Shown here: positions 51,159 through 62,358 of the stretch, in pieces
Layout: each line of letters begins with the position of its first letter
How positions within the stretch are numbered: the stretch's first letter is position 1
Origin: Gautieria morchelliformis
Taxonomy: Eukaryota; Basidiomycota; Agaricomycetes; Gomphales; Gomphaceae
Assembly: GCA_015179125.1 (NCBI GenBank)
Contig: WHVA01000414.1
Location: forward strand, 1-64,000
DNA: 64,000 nucleotides
Direction of reading: 5' to 3'
The notes under the pieces: generated by a model
Told to the model about the DNA's origin: nothing
Databases searched by the model: none
What the model saw: only the letters and a program-made list of their open reading frames with translations
Position numbers and translations under genes: made by a program

Positions 51159-51646
51159 TGTTAGCAACTAGGGGTTATGGCAGGGAAGGTTCGGAAGAGT
51201 TCTTAGAAAGCTAGAATCAAATGTACTCTCTCAGTGAATTTATTGTCACTGTTATATTAATACAATACCTAGAATCAAATGCACTACATGATTTTCAGTC
51301 AACATGCTATGGAAATATAAAAGATACTACTCGCCTCTCTCAGTGAATTTATTGTCACTGAGAGAGGAGCACTATCCTGTCTCAGAAGGCATATACATGC
51401 ACCCGGCCCTTTAGCGCTCAAAAGCTCGCGCATCAAAGTCATTTCAAACTCCACTGGGTGCAGCCACCTGTGAAAATAGAGATAACAAAGTGAAATGGAG
51501 AGATAGGGAGTGACTGGAAATTTTCGAAAATAATCAGAGAAGTGAATGCATGGTACAAGAACAATGTGAGAAGAAATTGAAACACCATACAATAAATCGA
51601 ATACATTATGCTTGATTTTGGTGCAGGAGCATAAATGCACCCAACA
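51159..51646 (-). repeat. Solo LTR of the Copia-2 family, 488 bp, TSD ATAGT
   Basis: ATAGT at 51154-51158 and 51647-51651. Removing the LTR rejoins KEGNSN-YTTINQ. It has two copies of the CTCTCAGTGAATTTATTGTC hairpin (near 51227 and 51336) and the TGTTGGGTGCATTTATGC start on the minus strand. Confidence 0.88.
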
Positions 51647-52647
51647 ATAGTTGCTATTCCCCTCTTTAAGGTAGACATCCCATTGTCTAGTGAGAGAGTC
51701 AGGCTTCGTTCCGAGGTGACCAGGTCAGAAGCGGATGGCGATGCTGAACTGGGAGAGGTATTCTGACCATTGAGCTTGTGTGTGAGTCAAGAGCTTCATT
51801 GTGGAAAAGTATTCAAGGTTCTTGTGATTGGTCACAATGTCGACAAGGTTGCCAGGACCCTCCAGATAGTGTCACCAGCATTGAAAAGCTTCAAAAATTG
51901 CTAGTAGCTCCTTGTTGTGAACATTGTAGTTGAGTTCGGTAGAGGTGAAGGTGTGAGAGTGGAAAGTGATGGGATGAAGTTCACCCTCTGAGGTTCTCAA
52001 TGATAAGATCACTGCTAAAGTTTAATCAGAAACATCAGTCTCTACAATCAAAGGAAGGTCAGGAATCCAATGAGTAAGAATAGGAGCTGTTGTGAAGGCT
52101 TTTTTCAACAAGTTGAAGGCTTGTTGACAATCCTTGGAAAAGTTCTAAGGGGTACCCTTGCGGGTTAAGTCGGGTTAAAGGAATGGTGATGTTGGAGTAG
52201 TTGTGTATGAAATGTCGGTAGAAATTGGCAAAACCAAGGAAGGATTGGATGTTGCAAACTTTGCGAGGTTCAGGCCAGTCTTGAATGACCTTCACCTTGT
52301 CGCCCACCATAGTAAGGCCCTTAGGGGAGAGGATGTAACTGAGGAATTCAACCGAGCCATGGTGGAACTTGCACTTTTCCCCCTTTGCAGCAAAGAGGTT
52401 GTGGAGTTGAAGTCGTCATAAAAGTTCCTTGACATGTTCTGTATGTTTGGAGGTCTCACTGGAGTAGATAAGAATATCATCCAGGTATACCACCACACAA
52501 ATGTCCAGAAGGTCAGTAAAAATCTCATTCATGAATCTTTGAAAAGCAGCAGGGCTGTTAGTGAGACCAAAAGTCATAACCAACCATTCAAAAGATCCAT
52601 AGTGGGTCCTGAAGGCAGTTTTCCATTCATCACCCTCAGCAACTCAT
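51647..52647 (-). pseudogene. Gypsy-6 RT C-terminus and RNase H
   Basis: [29 protein letters not shown] (YLDD variant), KVKVIQDWPEPRKVCNIQSF, FANFYRHFI, RNase H region with ELNYNVHNKELLAIFEAF. Frames are broken by indels near 52430 and 52170. Confidence 0.83.
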
Positions 52648-53867
52648 TGTCAAGATTGGTTTTCAGGGGTTAATATGGTGTATTAGTGAACACAGTGAAT
52701 GTCCAAATAGCTTGTGCGAATAAGTGTGCTGTTCGGTGAATAAGGTAAACCAATAAATGTTCAGAAGATAAGAGGGCTGCCCGAACGGAGCTCGCCCTAT
52801 CTACAGTTGTAGCAAAGTAGCCCATGACACTTGATGATGTAACGTGCAAGGTGTCGTGGAAAGGTTGTTTAAGTTACAACAATCCTTTTGCCGACAGCAC
52901 AGGTAATAGTACAAAGGCTAAGGTAATGAAGGTGAAGTATGAAAACTCACCAGTGGTGCTTAAGTCCTCCTCTGGTCAAAGATAGGAATCTATAGGAGAG
53001 GGCTCAAGATGATGGTCACAGTGAGGTCAAGTTTTGCATAAGATAGACGTATGATAATTGAACTGGGGAATATACATGTGAATGTAAACTACTTATATCA
53101 AATGCTCATATGATATCAGCGAATAGGAAAGATGCCATCATGAGTCAGGGTTGGATAGGGGTGCGCAGTCAGGATACAGAATAGATGAAACACATATACA
53201 ATAGAATGAAAGAGGAGTGCGAACATGAAATGATGGAGAGGAAGGAGGGCGAAGGTACCTATGTATGAAAACATGCCTTGAGACCTGCATACATGTTACC
53301 CTGCACGGACTCTTGGTCTGCTGGGTTGATCCCACACAATCTACGGGTAGGATGCCCCGCGAGCGCATTCCAGCCATAGGAACGCCCAAAGGGGGTTGAG
53401 TGGAGAAGATGATGGGACCAGTGATGAACCATCAGGTCAGGTAAAGGATATCAATCGTGTTTGATGGCATGCCTACTGGCGAATGATGCGAGTAGCGAAT
53501 GGTCGTTCAGCGAACGCGGCAAAGAGCGGATGGAGCAAACATAGAAGAGGCATGGAAGGGTGAAGCTGAGCAAACATAGAGGAGGAGTGGTGAAAGGGAA
53601 AATAGGGTAGCGGGGTATAAGAACTAAACGAGTCATGACATCCAGCCATAGGAACACCAAAAGGTGGTTGAGCCGAGAAGGCGATAGGACAAGTGATGAA
53701 CCATCAAACCGGGTAAAGGATGTTGATCATGTTTTGATGGTGTGGCCACTGGCGAATGATGTGAGCAGCAAATAACCGTTTGGCGAATCCGGCGAAGAGC
53801 GAATGGAGTGAACATAAAAGTGGAGAGGATGGAGTTACTGGGTATAAGAAATAAACGAGTCATGACA
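52648..53867 (-). repeat. Solo LTR, 1220 bp, TSD CTCAT, with internal tandem duplication
   Basis: CTCAT at 52643-52647 and 53868-53872; TG...CA ends. A ~270/227-bp unit (TCCAGCCATAGGAAC...CGAGTCATGACA) is duplicated in tandem (53368-53640 and 53641-53867). Fragments of the same family lie at 55519-55690 and 62746-62990. Orientation is uncertain. Confidence 0.87.
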
Positions 53868-53964
53868 CTCATACGAGGTGGTAAGCATGACGAAGGTCAA
53901 TCTTGGTATAAATGCAAGTGTTCTTTAGAGCATCAAGTGTCTGAAGAAGGTTAGGTAACGTAGC
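53868..53964 (-). pseudogene. Gypsy-6 RT fragment
   Basis: [27 protein letters not shown]. The next codon is TGA (53871-53869) where LV-R-VAEGDEW is expected, shared with the solo-LTR target duplication. Confidence 0.8.
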
Positions 53965-54044
53965 AGGGGGTCGAAAATATGCCTCGGCAGTATCTAGGGA
54001 AACTACTACTATGTGTAGCTAAGGGAATAGATCCTGAAGTGATC
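53965..54044 (-). other. Leader-like stub left of LTR-like repeat
   Basis: 80 bp sharing CTAAGGGAATAGA with the sequence left of 44419. It breaks Gypsy-6 RT. Confidence 0.4.
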
Positions 54045-54594
54045 TGTTACAATGCAGAGAGAAGTCTGATACGCTAGGAACTTGAGCGCAGGGGAAATGA
54101 TCAGCAAAAAAAGATAATTTTAATTAGAGAGTGCGGTTCAGTTTTATATACAAGCTAACAATGGGATAGAGGGGACATGGGTGAGGGAAGAGTCAGACGA
54201 TGGTGGGCCGAGGGCAGATAATGGAGGTGGTGCATATAGTAGGGTGGATCGGTGTTGTATGCTACCTAATGATACATATGACTGGTTGATATGTGATACT
54301 CGATGGAGCAGATCATGTGGGGTCAGGTACAGAATGAATAAGAAAGAAAAAAGAACACATACCTCGATCACCCAGATGGTCCGGGATGGTGGCACGGCAA
54401 TGGGGGCCCGCGTACCTGCATGACGGCTTACAAGGTACCTCAACTTGACTCAACTTGACTTGGCTCGGTGCGCGATATGTGCACCTCAAAGGGTGATCGT
54501 AGCTCGTGGAAGGGGGGAGGTTCACGTGGTAAGGATTGGTGAGTAGCTGGTGATTCGGGGCAGGTGAGAGAGTGACTGAATGCCCTTCATAACA
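54045..54594 (-). repeat. LTR-like repeat, 550 bp, same family as 44419-44990
   Basis: Plus strand TGTTACAATGCAG...CTTCATAACA, minus start TGTTATGAAGGG. It is inserted in Gypsy-6 RT after IADSL. No clean TSD found because a leader stub is attached. Confidence 0.7.
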
Positions 54595-55518
54595 AAGTGA
54601 GTCAGCAATCAATGGCAGTGGATACCAACCAATCTTTCTTTGAGATCTTGTTTAAACCTCGGAAGTTGATATAAAGGTGAAGTGAGCCTTTTTTTTTTGC
54701 AGACAAACAATACCGGTGCACCATGGGGTGAACATGAAGGTCAGATAAAGCTAATGTTCTCCTTGTTGATGAACTTGCAGAGTGCTTTGAGCTTGGAGGC
54801 TGAGAGGGAGTGGATAGGACCAATGGATGGTGAGGTCCCTTCTTCTAGGTTGATCTTGATGCCATGGGGTTGATGTGGAGCTAGAGTGTCAGCGTGAGTT
54901 TTGCTGAACACATCTGAAAACTTGTTTGTGGTATACTTGGGGGACATGCTTTTTAGCGTCCTCCAACAACTTGGATGAGTTATCTCCTGTTGCTCCTCTG
55001 GTGAGGAGTTCACATGAAGCGAGGTCAAGTTGACATACTTCAGATCCTTCCAATCTAGCTGCACGCATAAATGCGAAAGAATTGATTAGAGAAATGAGAG
55101 GTGCTCTAACTTCAGAGGTGGGCAGCGAGGATGCCATAGGCGAGGTTGTGGTTGTAGCTGAGGCTGAGTAAGCTGAGGTCACCATAGTCGCAGGAGTTGA
55201 AGTCAAGTTGATGGTCTTGAAAGTAATACTGCCCAATACTCAGTCAATCAACGGATTGTAGCAGGTGAGCCAGTTGTGGCCAAGTACCACCGAGCAACTT
55301 GAGTTGAGCAAGGTTACATAGAAGGTAACCCATTGTTGTTCACCAGTCATAAAACTGATACAAAGGTCTAGAGCTTGGGTAATGGTAGTGTTAATGCTAC
55401 TGTCAAATAGTTTCAGGGATATGAGAGAGATAGGATAAGTAGGCATAGAATAGCTCTGGACAAACTTGGATTCAATAAAACAGCCAGAAGACCGACCCAC
55501 GTGAGTAAGGTAAAGCAC
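54595..55518 (-). pseudogene. Gypsy-6 protease and RT N-terminus
   Basis: Protease remnant VGRSSGCFIESKFVQ, VVLGHNWLTCYNPLID then TGA near 55240 (Trp expected), pre-RT FSDVFSKTHADTLAPHQPH, RT INLEEGTSPSIGPIHSLSA, INFRGLNKISKKDW. The catalytic DSG is no longer readable. Confidence 0.82.
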
Positions 55519-55690
55519 AAGGAAGACATATGATAATTGAACTCATGAACATACATGCTGGACGAGTCCTTTTTATAGAGAATACACATATGCTACTGGC
55601 AAATGAGAAAGAGGCTGGGTGGTTCAGAACATTACACCACCATACTATGGTATCAAATACACACGGGACCTATTCTTGACCTGCACATAT
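55519..55690. repeat. LTR fragment, family of 52648-53867
   Basis: Shares CATATGATAATTGAACT and the GCAAATGAGAAAG region with 53045-53130. Confidence 0.55.
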
Positions 55691-57701
55691 TGAAGATGGA
55701 GAGCCAACTCCATATATGCAGTGGTTGCTTGAGGAATATCCAGCCCTTGCCTCAGAGAACATGGGGGACATCATAGGCTTGCATGCCGCAGCTGTTACCC
55801 ACATGGTATGTGGTCGATTCAGTCATCCATGTCAATTCGCACTAACAACCTGGTTGCAGAAAGAGTGTCTACACAAACACAAATGCATCGAGTCAGCCAT
55901 TTTTTGTACCTTTGAGTCCACCATGGACTCAGTTGGTGCATAGCTCATTGATCAGGAAGGAGCATTAAGAAAGTCTGTCATTGATATACCATGTGTAAGT
56001 CTAGCTTCATCTATGCTTCTATATAACTATATTTATGATCCGCATATAGGATGTCCCTTGCCCGACATGCAGTAGGATTAGTAGTATCATACACATTCAC
56101 CTCAGGTTCTGGCCTGACCCCTAGGGTGAGTTCTCTTCAGCATGCAACAGGTGATGCACTGCCCTCACCCCAATCCACATACCTGCTCAATTTCTTTGCC
56201 AGGGCTCCTAAGCCTGGCACACCTGGCATAGTTGCTAGTGGAGGATTGGCTGGCATGCAGGAACAAAAGGAAGTGGCCTTTCAGAGGGCACCTAACGGCA
56301 AGGATTCTGTTGTCCAGGGATGGCTCTCAGCTATGCTATTCCATCACATCATCTCATGGTACCACGCACAGACAGTGTTAAGGATGCAACCTATATGCCT
56401 TCCATGGCACTTGCTGCAGCGCCTCTTCCCTTGTTGACAATATAGAGGTGTGCAATGAGGCACCACTGCAATTGTCACCCCTGCTGTCACTAGGGTCTGT
56501 TAATCCTAATATCCAAGATACGCAATGATTCTGTGACTGGCCTATTGCTATTCATTAACCCGGGGTACAGGTGTTGATGCCGCACAGAGGCAGTATTTGA
56601 CTATATTTTATCCCAGTGATATTAGGTGTGAGGGAGAGGAACTACTCTATGATGCTCAGGTAAGTGTCACATTAATATCACCTGGTCGGAATATGCTTGA
56701 TCATAGTATGTGTACAGGATGTTCTTATCCTGCATTCCCTGATTTGTGATCCATGCAAGGTGGCAAAGAAGAAGTGCTGTGGACTTGAATACCTCCCCTG
56801 TGGATGGTGTCTGAGCCACAACCTGCATTGCACCCCCGTTCCCAGTGAGCCTGCATGACAACATCTGTAATACCCAGAGTAGTTGAACTTTGGCCAGATA
56901 GCATGCTTGGCCCACATGCAGCAAGGCAGCCATCTGCTGAGGGTGATTGTGCCGATCCCGCATCCAGTGAGCCTGTCCTGCCTACTATGGCAGCCTGGAC
57001 TCCTCCTGAGGCACCCCAGCCCTCTGTAGGCAAGGTCAATACTAACATGGGGCCCACACCAAGAACTGAGGCGGTTCCTAGAGCATCTGAGGGCTCCACA
57101 TGTGCTCACAGTACCCAGGTGAGAGCCATCTTAGCAATTCCTGAGACTTTGGAAAGGTCTCTACCAAGTATCACACCCTTTCCATCCACTGCACCCCTGT
57201 CTCCTGATACAGCTCAGCTGTCCAATGCATCCAGGGCCAATATCATCTCGGGAGATGTGTCTATGGTGAATAGTCCGTCGGTCTCCATCACTCCAAGTGC
57301 CAGTGGTCTTGGTATGGATCAGAATCTGGCAGGCGATTTGCCTGCTCTCAGTCTTCCAGTGCTCCATCCCTCTGCGCCCATACCACCGACCAAGCCTGGC
57401 CCCAGTACTCACGCTCAAGGCACCCCTACTACACAACCAGTAGGTCGCACATCGGGATTCAACCAGATGTAATTCTAATCATTTTCTATAATCATCTAAA
57501 TTACCTGCAGCACCTAATCCGAGGAAACGTGAGGCTCCTGAGGACTGCAAGTGTGCTCCAGTGGGGAAGAAGTGAAGGCTGGATGATGCCAGCTAGCGAG
57601 AACTCCAAGATGAGGGAGATGGCCTTGCATGCATTGTGATAGCTGCTGTGGAGTCCTTGAGAACCTGGAGGACAAAGGTGGACGATGCAATGAGAGATGG
57701 G
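55690..57701 (+). pseudogene. Intron-rich zinc-cluster gene remnant, cut by Copia-3
   Basis: Exons with good short introns: 55806-55859 (GTATGT...CTAAC...TTGCAG), 55995-56049 (GTAAGT...ATATAG), 56660-56717 (GTAAGT...TACAG). Exon 56718 encodes CX2CX6CX7CX2CX6C at 56745-56831 (starts CDPCKVAKKKCC), the fungal Zn(II)2Cys6 spacing. A long Ser/Pro-rich region (56900-57470) follows, then REAPEDCKCAPVGKK and a helix AAVESLRTWRTKVDDAMRDG that ends at the Copia-3 insertion. Stops in several exons (for example after DSVGA near 55940) show decay, or exons that I have joined wrongly. Function unknown; DNA binding is only inferred. Not recognised as a named family. Confidence 0.55.
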
Positions 57702-57930
57702 TGTTATTATATGGCAGAAGGACATTTCCCAGCCAGGACATTCATCATCTTACTCATTTTATCATGAACTATTTTCCTATCTATCACTTCACAAGTTATG
57801 ACCACATACTCCTATTATCACCATCATCTATTCAGCCCTGCCTGAAGAATTATGCATATAGGGGCATGCAGCATCATTAGTGACATCATATTTCTATTTA
57901 GGAGTCCAAACTATCAGCAGCATCACTTTT
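57702..57930 (+). repeat. Copia-3 5' LTR, first part
   Basis: Matches the 3' LTR (62642-62745 and 62991-63115). It breaks after CATCACTTTT; the remainder is at 59998-60235. Confidence 0.88.
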
Positions 57931-57938
57931 AGTTGCAG

Positions 57939-58146
57939 TGCCGTCTTAACCAGCAAACACCCTCTGAGGCAAGTCCTATGTTATTGTTATGTAGTTATGC
58001 CATTTATTGATCTTATTTTTTAATTGCAGTGCCCTCTTATCCAGCAAACACTCCAGGCAAGTCCTATGTTATTTTTATGCAGTCAAGCCACTTATTGATT
58101 TTATTTTTTAGTCGCAGCACCCTCTTAACCAGCAAACACTGAGCAA
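57939..58146 (+). repeat. Three tandem micro-exon units with GC-AG introns
   Basis: Exon-like blocks TGCC(G/C)TCTTA(A/T)CCAGC start at 57939, 58030 and 58118. They are separated by two 61-nt introns (57969-58029, 58057-58117) with donor GCAAGT after AG and acceptors TTGCAG and TCGCAG. One copy reads PSYPANTP. Confidence 0.6.
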
Positions 58147-58929
58147 TTACCACTCTACCGTTCCTAATGACACACTGGACACAGATATAGACGACACTCT
58201 TTTAAACAGAATGGCATTCGGTGACCTCGAAACATTTTCACTCAACAATAACTTCCCCCTCCCTCTCCTCCAACCTCGATCCCAAAATGTTCTCTAACCA
58301 TCCAGGTTTTGCATTGGACGATAGCAAGCATGGTAATTATGCTGGTGTGACAGGTAACAACACCAAGGCTGACCATATCTGTTACGACCCATTCCTGAAT
58401 CCGGACCGAAGCTCAGCTTTGGCTCTCATTCGGGAACCTCCGGTATTCCTCAGCTTCCTTTGGGTTTCCCTTCGCTCTTCCCATCACCCCTGATTCCCTT
58501 ATTAGTTAGTTCCCCGTTTACCTGACCCTTGTTTCCCCTGACCATTGATCTGATCATGTTCTCTTTGCGACCCTGCATGCTACTTTACTATATAGACCTC
58601 CAGTCCATGTACAGTAGCTCCTGAGTTCAGATATTGAATTAGCTTATCATACTTGAGACTCTCTGCTTGATATCGAAACCCGCATCTCAGCTTGTAGCCA
58701 AGGCCGCTCCCAAAATTAGGGTGGAACATAAAGAGTGGGCGCAACCCAAGAGGTTGAAGCCAAGCCCTCCGACCCGAGACCCGAGTTCGGCCTGGTATAG
58801 CCAAACTGCAGTACGAGCACAACCTTAATACCAGCCTGAGGTATGTACGGCACAGATAATTTATATTATCTGACGTTTTTTCTGCTAGGCTCCCCAGCCT
58901 TCTGCTTGACTATTGGTTCCCACTGAAGC
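58147..58929 (+). other. Mixed interval with an LTR scrap
   Basis: Coding-like stretch NDTLDTDIDDTLLNRMAF near 58165, later stops. 58560-58830 looks like a gypsy LTR piece: CTATATAGACC near 58590 and U5-like GCAACCCAAGAGGTTGAAGCC then CCTCCGAC near 58740. Confidence 0.4.
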
Positions 58930-59997
58930 CCAGCAGTCGGCCCCCATCACTCGCAGTAAACCCATGAAGTGTCATGGCGACCTTGCCACCAAGTTGAAAG
59001 CAGTTCATGCCAGACTCAATCCTTCACCTCAGCCTTTGCAATGAACCCTCTCCCCTGCTCCATCCACCACTTCGTCCTCACCAGCTATCTCCAGTATCAC
59101 CCCTCTATCTTACCCTGCCAGTCCAGCACCCACCATTTCCAATTCTCCTGATGAAAACATTACATGGGATGGCAAAATGTTGAGTTTGGCCCCTCCCCCA
59201 ATGAGGGTAGCAGGCGACACAATCTTCAAGTCCAACCTAGTCCTCGAGCACATGTTTCTGAAGGTAGCTGGTATCATAACACAATGGACAGCCGACGCAT
59301 GGTCCTGCACACAGGAGATCTGTAACACCTCAACGATTATACCAGCTAATGAGTATGTTCGGCAATATGTAAGTCAATGTCTTATCTCTTACTTGTTATC
59401 TACTGATTTTTGTCACCTCACATGCAGTTTATCAGAAATGGGGGCAGTGCACATGTGCGAAAGATTGGCCTCCAAATCATCCCTTCATTTCACCTTGGAC
59501 AATACGCAAGCCTACAGCTCAGAAAGACAATCGCTGCAAACCTGGCAAAGAATGGCAATTTTCTCTATGAACAGGTTGGATTCTGCACAGAGGGTGAGAT
59601 AGTAACAGGGCAAATGGGGGTAAGACTCCATCTTCACACTATGTTATTCCCTCAATATTACTTTCCTAGAAACCCGCCAGGACTGCTCAGCTCAATCACC
59701 CCTCTTTAGAGACAGCCATCCTCCATATCACATTCACTAGAACAACATCACTTGCTTCTGCTTCACCTCGTGCATTCCGTCCTATACCCCTTCCAGTCAT
59801 TGGTTTTGCCTGTGTAGCAGTAAGTTGGTTATTTTATCTATATTTCATGACTGAAGTTGAACTGCAATAGATACATTATTCACTTGATGCAGAAGTTGCT
59901 ATACTAGATCCTTCCAATCATGGCAAGGCACCAACACTTGAAGTGAAGGCCTATGGATCACATTACACCACATATATGGACTCCCTTTGTGCATTCT
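58930..59997 (+). pseudogene. DUF6532-like gene fragment, four exons
   Basis: Introns 59369-59427 (GTAAGT...ATGCAG), 59620-59669 (GTAAGA...CCTAG), 59820-59870 (GTAAGT...AATAG). Joined reading: PPPMRVAGDTIF, ITQWTADAWSC, GSAHVRKIGLQI, RKTIAANLAKNGNFLY, LNHPSLETAILHITF, PIPLPVIGFACVAIHYSLD, YTTYMDSLCAF. The layout (RG/SH-like start, FxY after Ala/Leu helix, HP-x-I/L-x-x-x-I, PIPLP-x-x-x-x-A, final Y-x-x-Y-x-x-x-L-x-x-F) recalls the Agaricomycete DUF6532 domain. I am recalling this, not measuring it. An upstream stop near 59041 suggests decay. Confidence 0.5.
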
Positions 59998-60235
59998 CAT
60001 CATTTCCCTATCCATAACCCTATTTACAACCCCTGTATCTCATAGCCTAAACAGCCAGACTTTACACACAATCAAAACACTTCTACACGATTTTCTTCCG
60101 GGCCTGCTTTGAGTTATAAGCCACCTTGGATTATCTTCAGGTTTTTGTCACTCTATATCTTTAGGCCTCGAGTTATAGGCCTTATATTCTATTCTCATTA
60201 TACAAACTCGACCTCACCCCAAGCAACTATCATTA
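59998..60235 (+). repeat. Copia-3 5' LTR, second part
   Basis: TTCCCTATCCATAACCC...CAACTATCATTA, the same as 63116-63347 with a final CA mutated to TA. Confidence 0.85.
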
Positions 60236-60259
60236 GATTAAAAGTCTCATAGACTTATT

Positions 60260-61378
60260 ATGGCCCAACTATCCATAACCACCCTCCAGCATCCAAAGCA
60301 CAATATCCATAAATTTCGTGATATAAAACGGAAGCTAAGTAGAGATAATTTGATCTCATGGAAGAGAGAATTGCTCATGACTGCTTGTGACAGAGGACTT
60401 TACAAAATCATTACAGGAACAGATGATTATCCCGATAACACCAATCATCCTGTTGTTGTGGTCAATGGCATCGAAACTGTTGGCAACATTCCCCTAACTC
60501 AACTCCAGGACTAATGGGATGATAGGAATAATGCTGCTTACAGCCAAATACTCCTATGTGTCACTCCTGAACTCCAAATATCTCTTGACTCTACTGAATC
60601 ATCAGCCAAAGCCTGGGAGATCCTAACGAAGAAATTTGAGTCTACAGACCCAAGTAAGATCAGTATCGTTTGTACAAAATACGAGAACTACCACATGACT
60701 GAGGGACAGTCAGTCTCCTCATATCTCACCACAATGAAGGAATACAGGAATCAATTGGCAAAAATGGGTGAAATCATTGTGGATTCCACTCATGCTGCCA
60801 CCATCCTTCAAAATGTACTGGAATCTTGGAGATCAATTGCCCAAACCATTCAAATGATTACAGGAGACATAGATGTTATAGAGGAGAAGTTGGAGGCACA
60901 TGAGGCAGATGTGAGTGCAGTGGAGATATCAAGACAGGCAGTGGACAGCCTTTGTAGCACAGTCAAGGAATGCAGAACACTTAATAACCCTGCATATATG
61001 ACCACAAGACCAGTTTACAATTGCAATAATTGTGGAAGAGAAGGACACTCAGCTGCAAAATGTTTCGCACCAGGAGGGGGACTAGCACGGCATGAGCCTT
61101 GGAGAAATGGAGGTCGAGCAACTGGGAATGAAAGGGGAGGAATTAGAGCACAAGGAAGTGGCAATCAAGTTGCACCTATGAAGACATCCAGCACTCCCAC
61201 ATTGTCCTCCCATCTTGCAAATGTCCCTACAAGGAACATTGTAATGATGGCACACATTTCCGAGGACAGGGAAATGAGTCCAAAGACACATCTCATATGT
61301 GGTTCATTGATTCAGCAGCATCAAATCATATCTTTGGCAACATCAATCTTTTCAAGGAGATTCATGAAATTCCTATGA
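60260..61378 (+). pseudogene. Copia-3 Gag
   Basis: ATG 60260 (MAQLSITTLQHPKHN), UBN2-type core (SWKRELLMTACDRGLY, SSAKAWEILTKKFES, YHMTEGQSVSSYLTTMKEYR), CCHC CNNCGREGHSAAKC near 61022-61063, Gly/Arg-rich tail. TAA at 60512-60514 interrupts NIPLTQLQD-stop-WDDRNNAAY in the same frame, probably CAA to TAA. Confidence 0.82.
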
Positions 61379-61542
61379 TTTCTGTTGACACAGCCAGTGG
61401 AATGTCTTTCAAAGTGAATCAGATGGGTACAGTTCATATCACCATCCAAAATGATGCATATATGCTGCCACTGGTTGCGTTGACTTTACAGAGTGTCTTA
61501 TTCATTTCTTATCTTGATGCAAACTTGTTATCAGTCAGATGA
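61297..61542 (+). pseudogene. Copia-3 protease remnant
   Basis: WFIDSAASNHIFGN in the -1 frame overlapping the Gag end. The copia active site D-S/T-G reads D-S-A, so it is probably inactive. It ends NLLSVR, where GAG-pre-integrase would normally follow. Confidence 0.72.
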
Positions 61543-61638
61543 GTGACAAGTGCCAATGTCAACGTCATATTCAACAAGAGTGGCACCTGGTTAATGATGG
61601 ATAATTAACTCATTGCTAAAGGGGAGAAAATCAACAAC

Positions 61639-62358
61639 TTGTTCATGTATAGGGCTCAATCCTCACCAAAACCCAAGACAACCCATGCAGAATATACATC
61701 AGAGGACAAGCCTTCAACAGCAATCACCAACAATGAGCTTATGAGCGAAGAAAATGAGGAACCGATGGAGGAGCCTGTGGATGTGCTCAATGAAAGACAG
61801 GAGAATTTTGTGGACATGCTCAGCAAGGGACAGGGGGAGATAGAGGAGGCAGCTGAAGGATTGGACAAAGAGGGAGATTTGAGAGTCAGTAAGGAGAAGG
61901 AAATCGATGAGGAATTACCTTCCTTCACCACAGAAGACACCACAAAGCACTCTATCCCCATTATGATGTCACAAGAAGGATAAATGAGAGAGAAAGACCA
62001 TGAGGGGGAAGAAGAGAAAGTCAAGCAGACAACTGAGGAAGAATACGCACCAAAGGATTTTTCAAAGGGTCCGTAGATGGATCCCTTGAACACGGAGTAT
62101 GGAAGAGGAAAGCAATCCATGATAACATTGCACACAAGAGAGATGATGACACAGAAGAGGACAGAAAATCAAGAGATGGAAATAGTGCCTATGGGAGCAG
62201 AGGATGAATCAGATGGCTATGAAGATGCCATCAGGATGGAGGACATAGACAGTGGAACACAATCTCGTCAAGATGAATATGAGGCCCTGGTCCGAGTACT
62301 ATTTCTGACTAAATGGCCACCTGAAACAAACCTGGTTGGTGCTTTTCAAGTTGATTGA
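61639..62358 (+). pseudogene. Copia-3 acidic Glu-rich region in place of integrase and RT
   Basis: Glu/Asp/Lys-rich frame (NELMSEENEEPMEEP, LDKEGDLRVSKEKEIDEE, MGAEDESDGYEDAIRMED) with two in-frame stops near 61981 and 62073. The copia integrase-RT linker is often acidic, so this may be what is left after an internal deletion on both sides; LTRs and TSD remain. Confidence 0.55.

Larger units (their letters stand above)
46431..55518 (-). mobile_element. Gypsy-6: chromovirus related to Gypsy-2, heavily interrupted
   Basis: Minus strand, read from the right: protease (55518), RT, RNase H, linker, integrase, chromodomain (to 48508), then an antisense gene (plus strand) and the 3' LTR start. It is interrupted at 53965-54600, 52648-53867, 51159-51646 and 49845-50894. 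Gag and the 5' LTR are not found. Confidence 0.85.
57931..59997 (+). repeat. Gene-bearing insertion in the Copia-3 5' LTR
   Basis: About 2.07 kb between CATCACTTTT (57921-57930) and CATCATTT (59998 on), a possible 8-10 bp target duplication. It holds tandem micro-exons, an LTR scrap and a spliced DUF6532-like fragment, all on the plus strand. No terminal inverted repeats seen. Confidence 0.6.
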
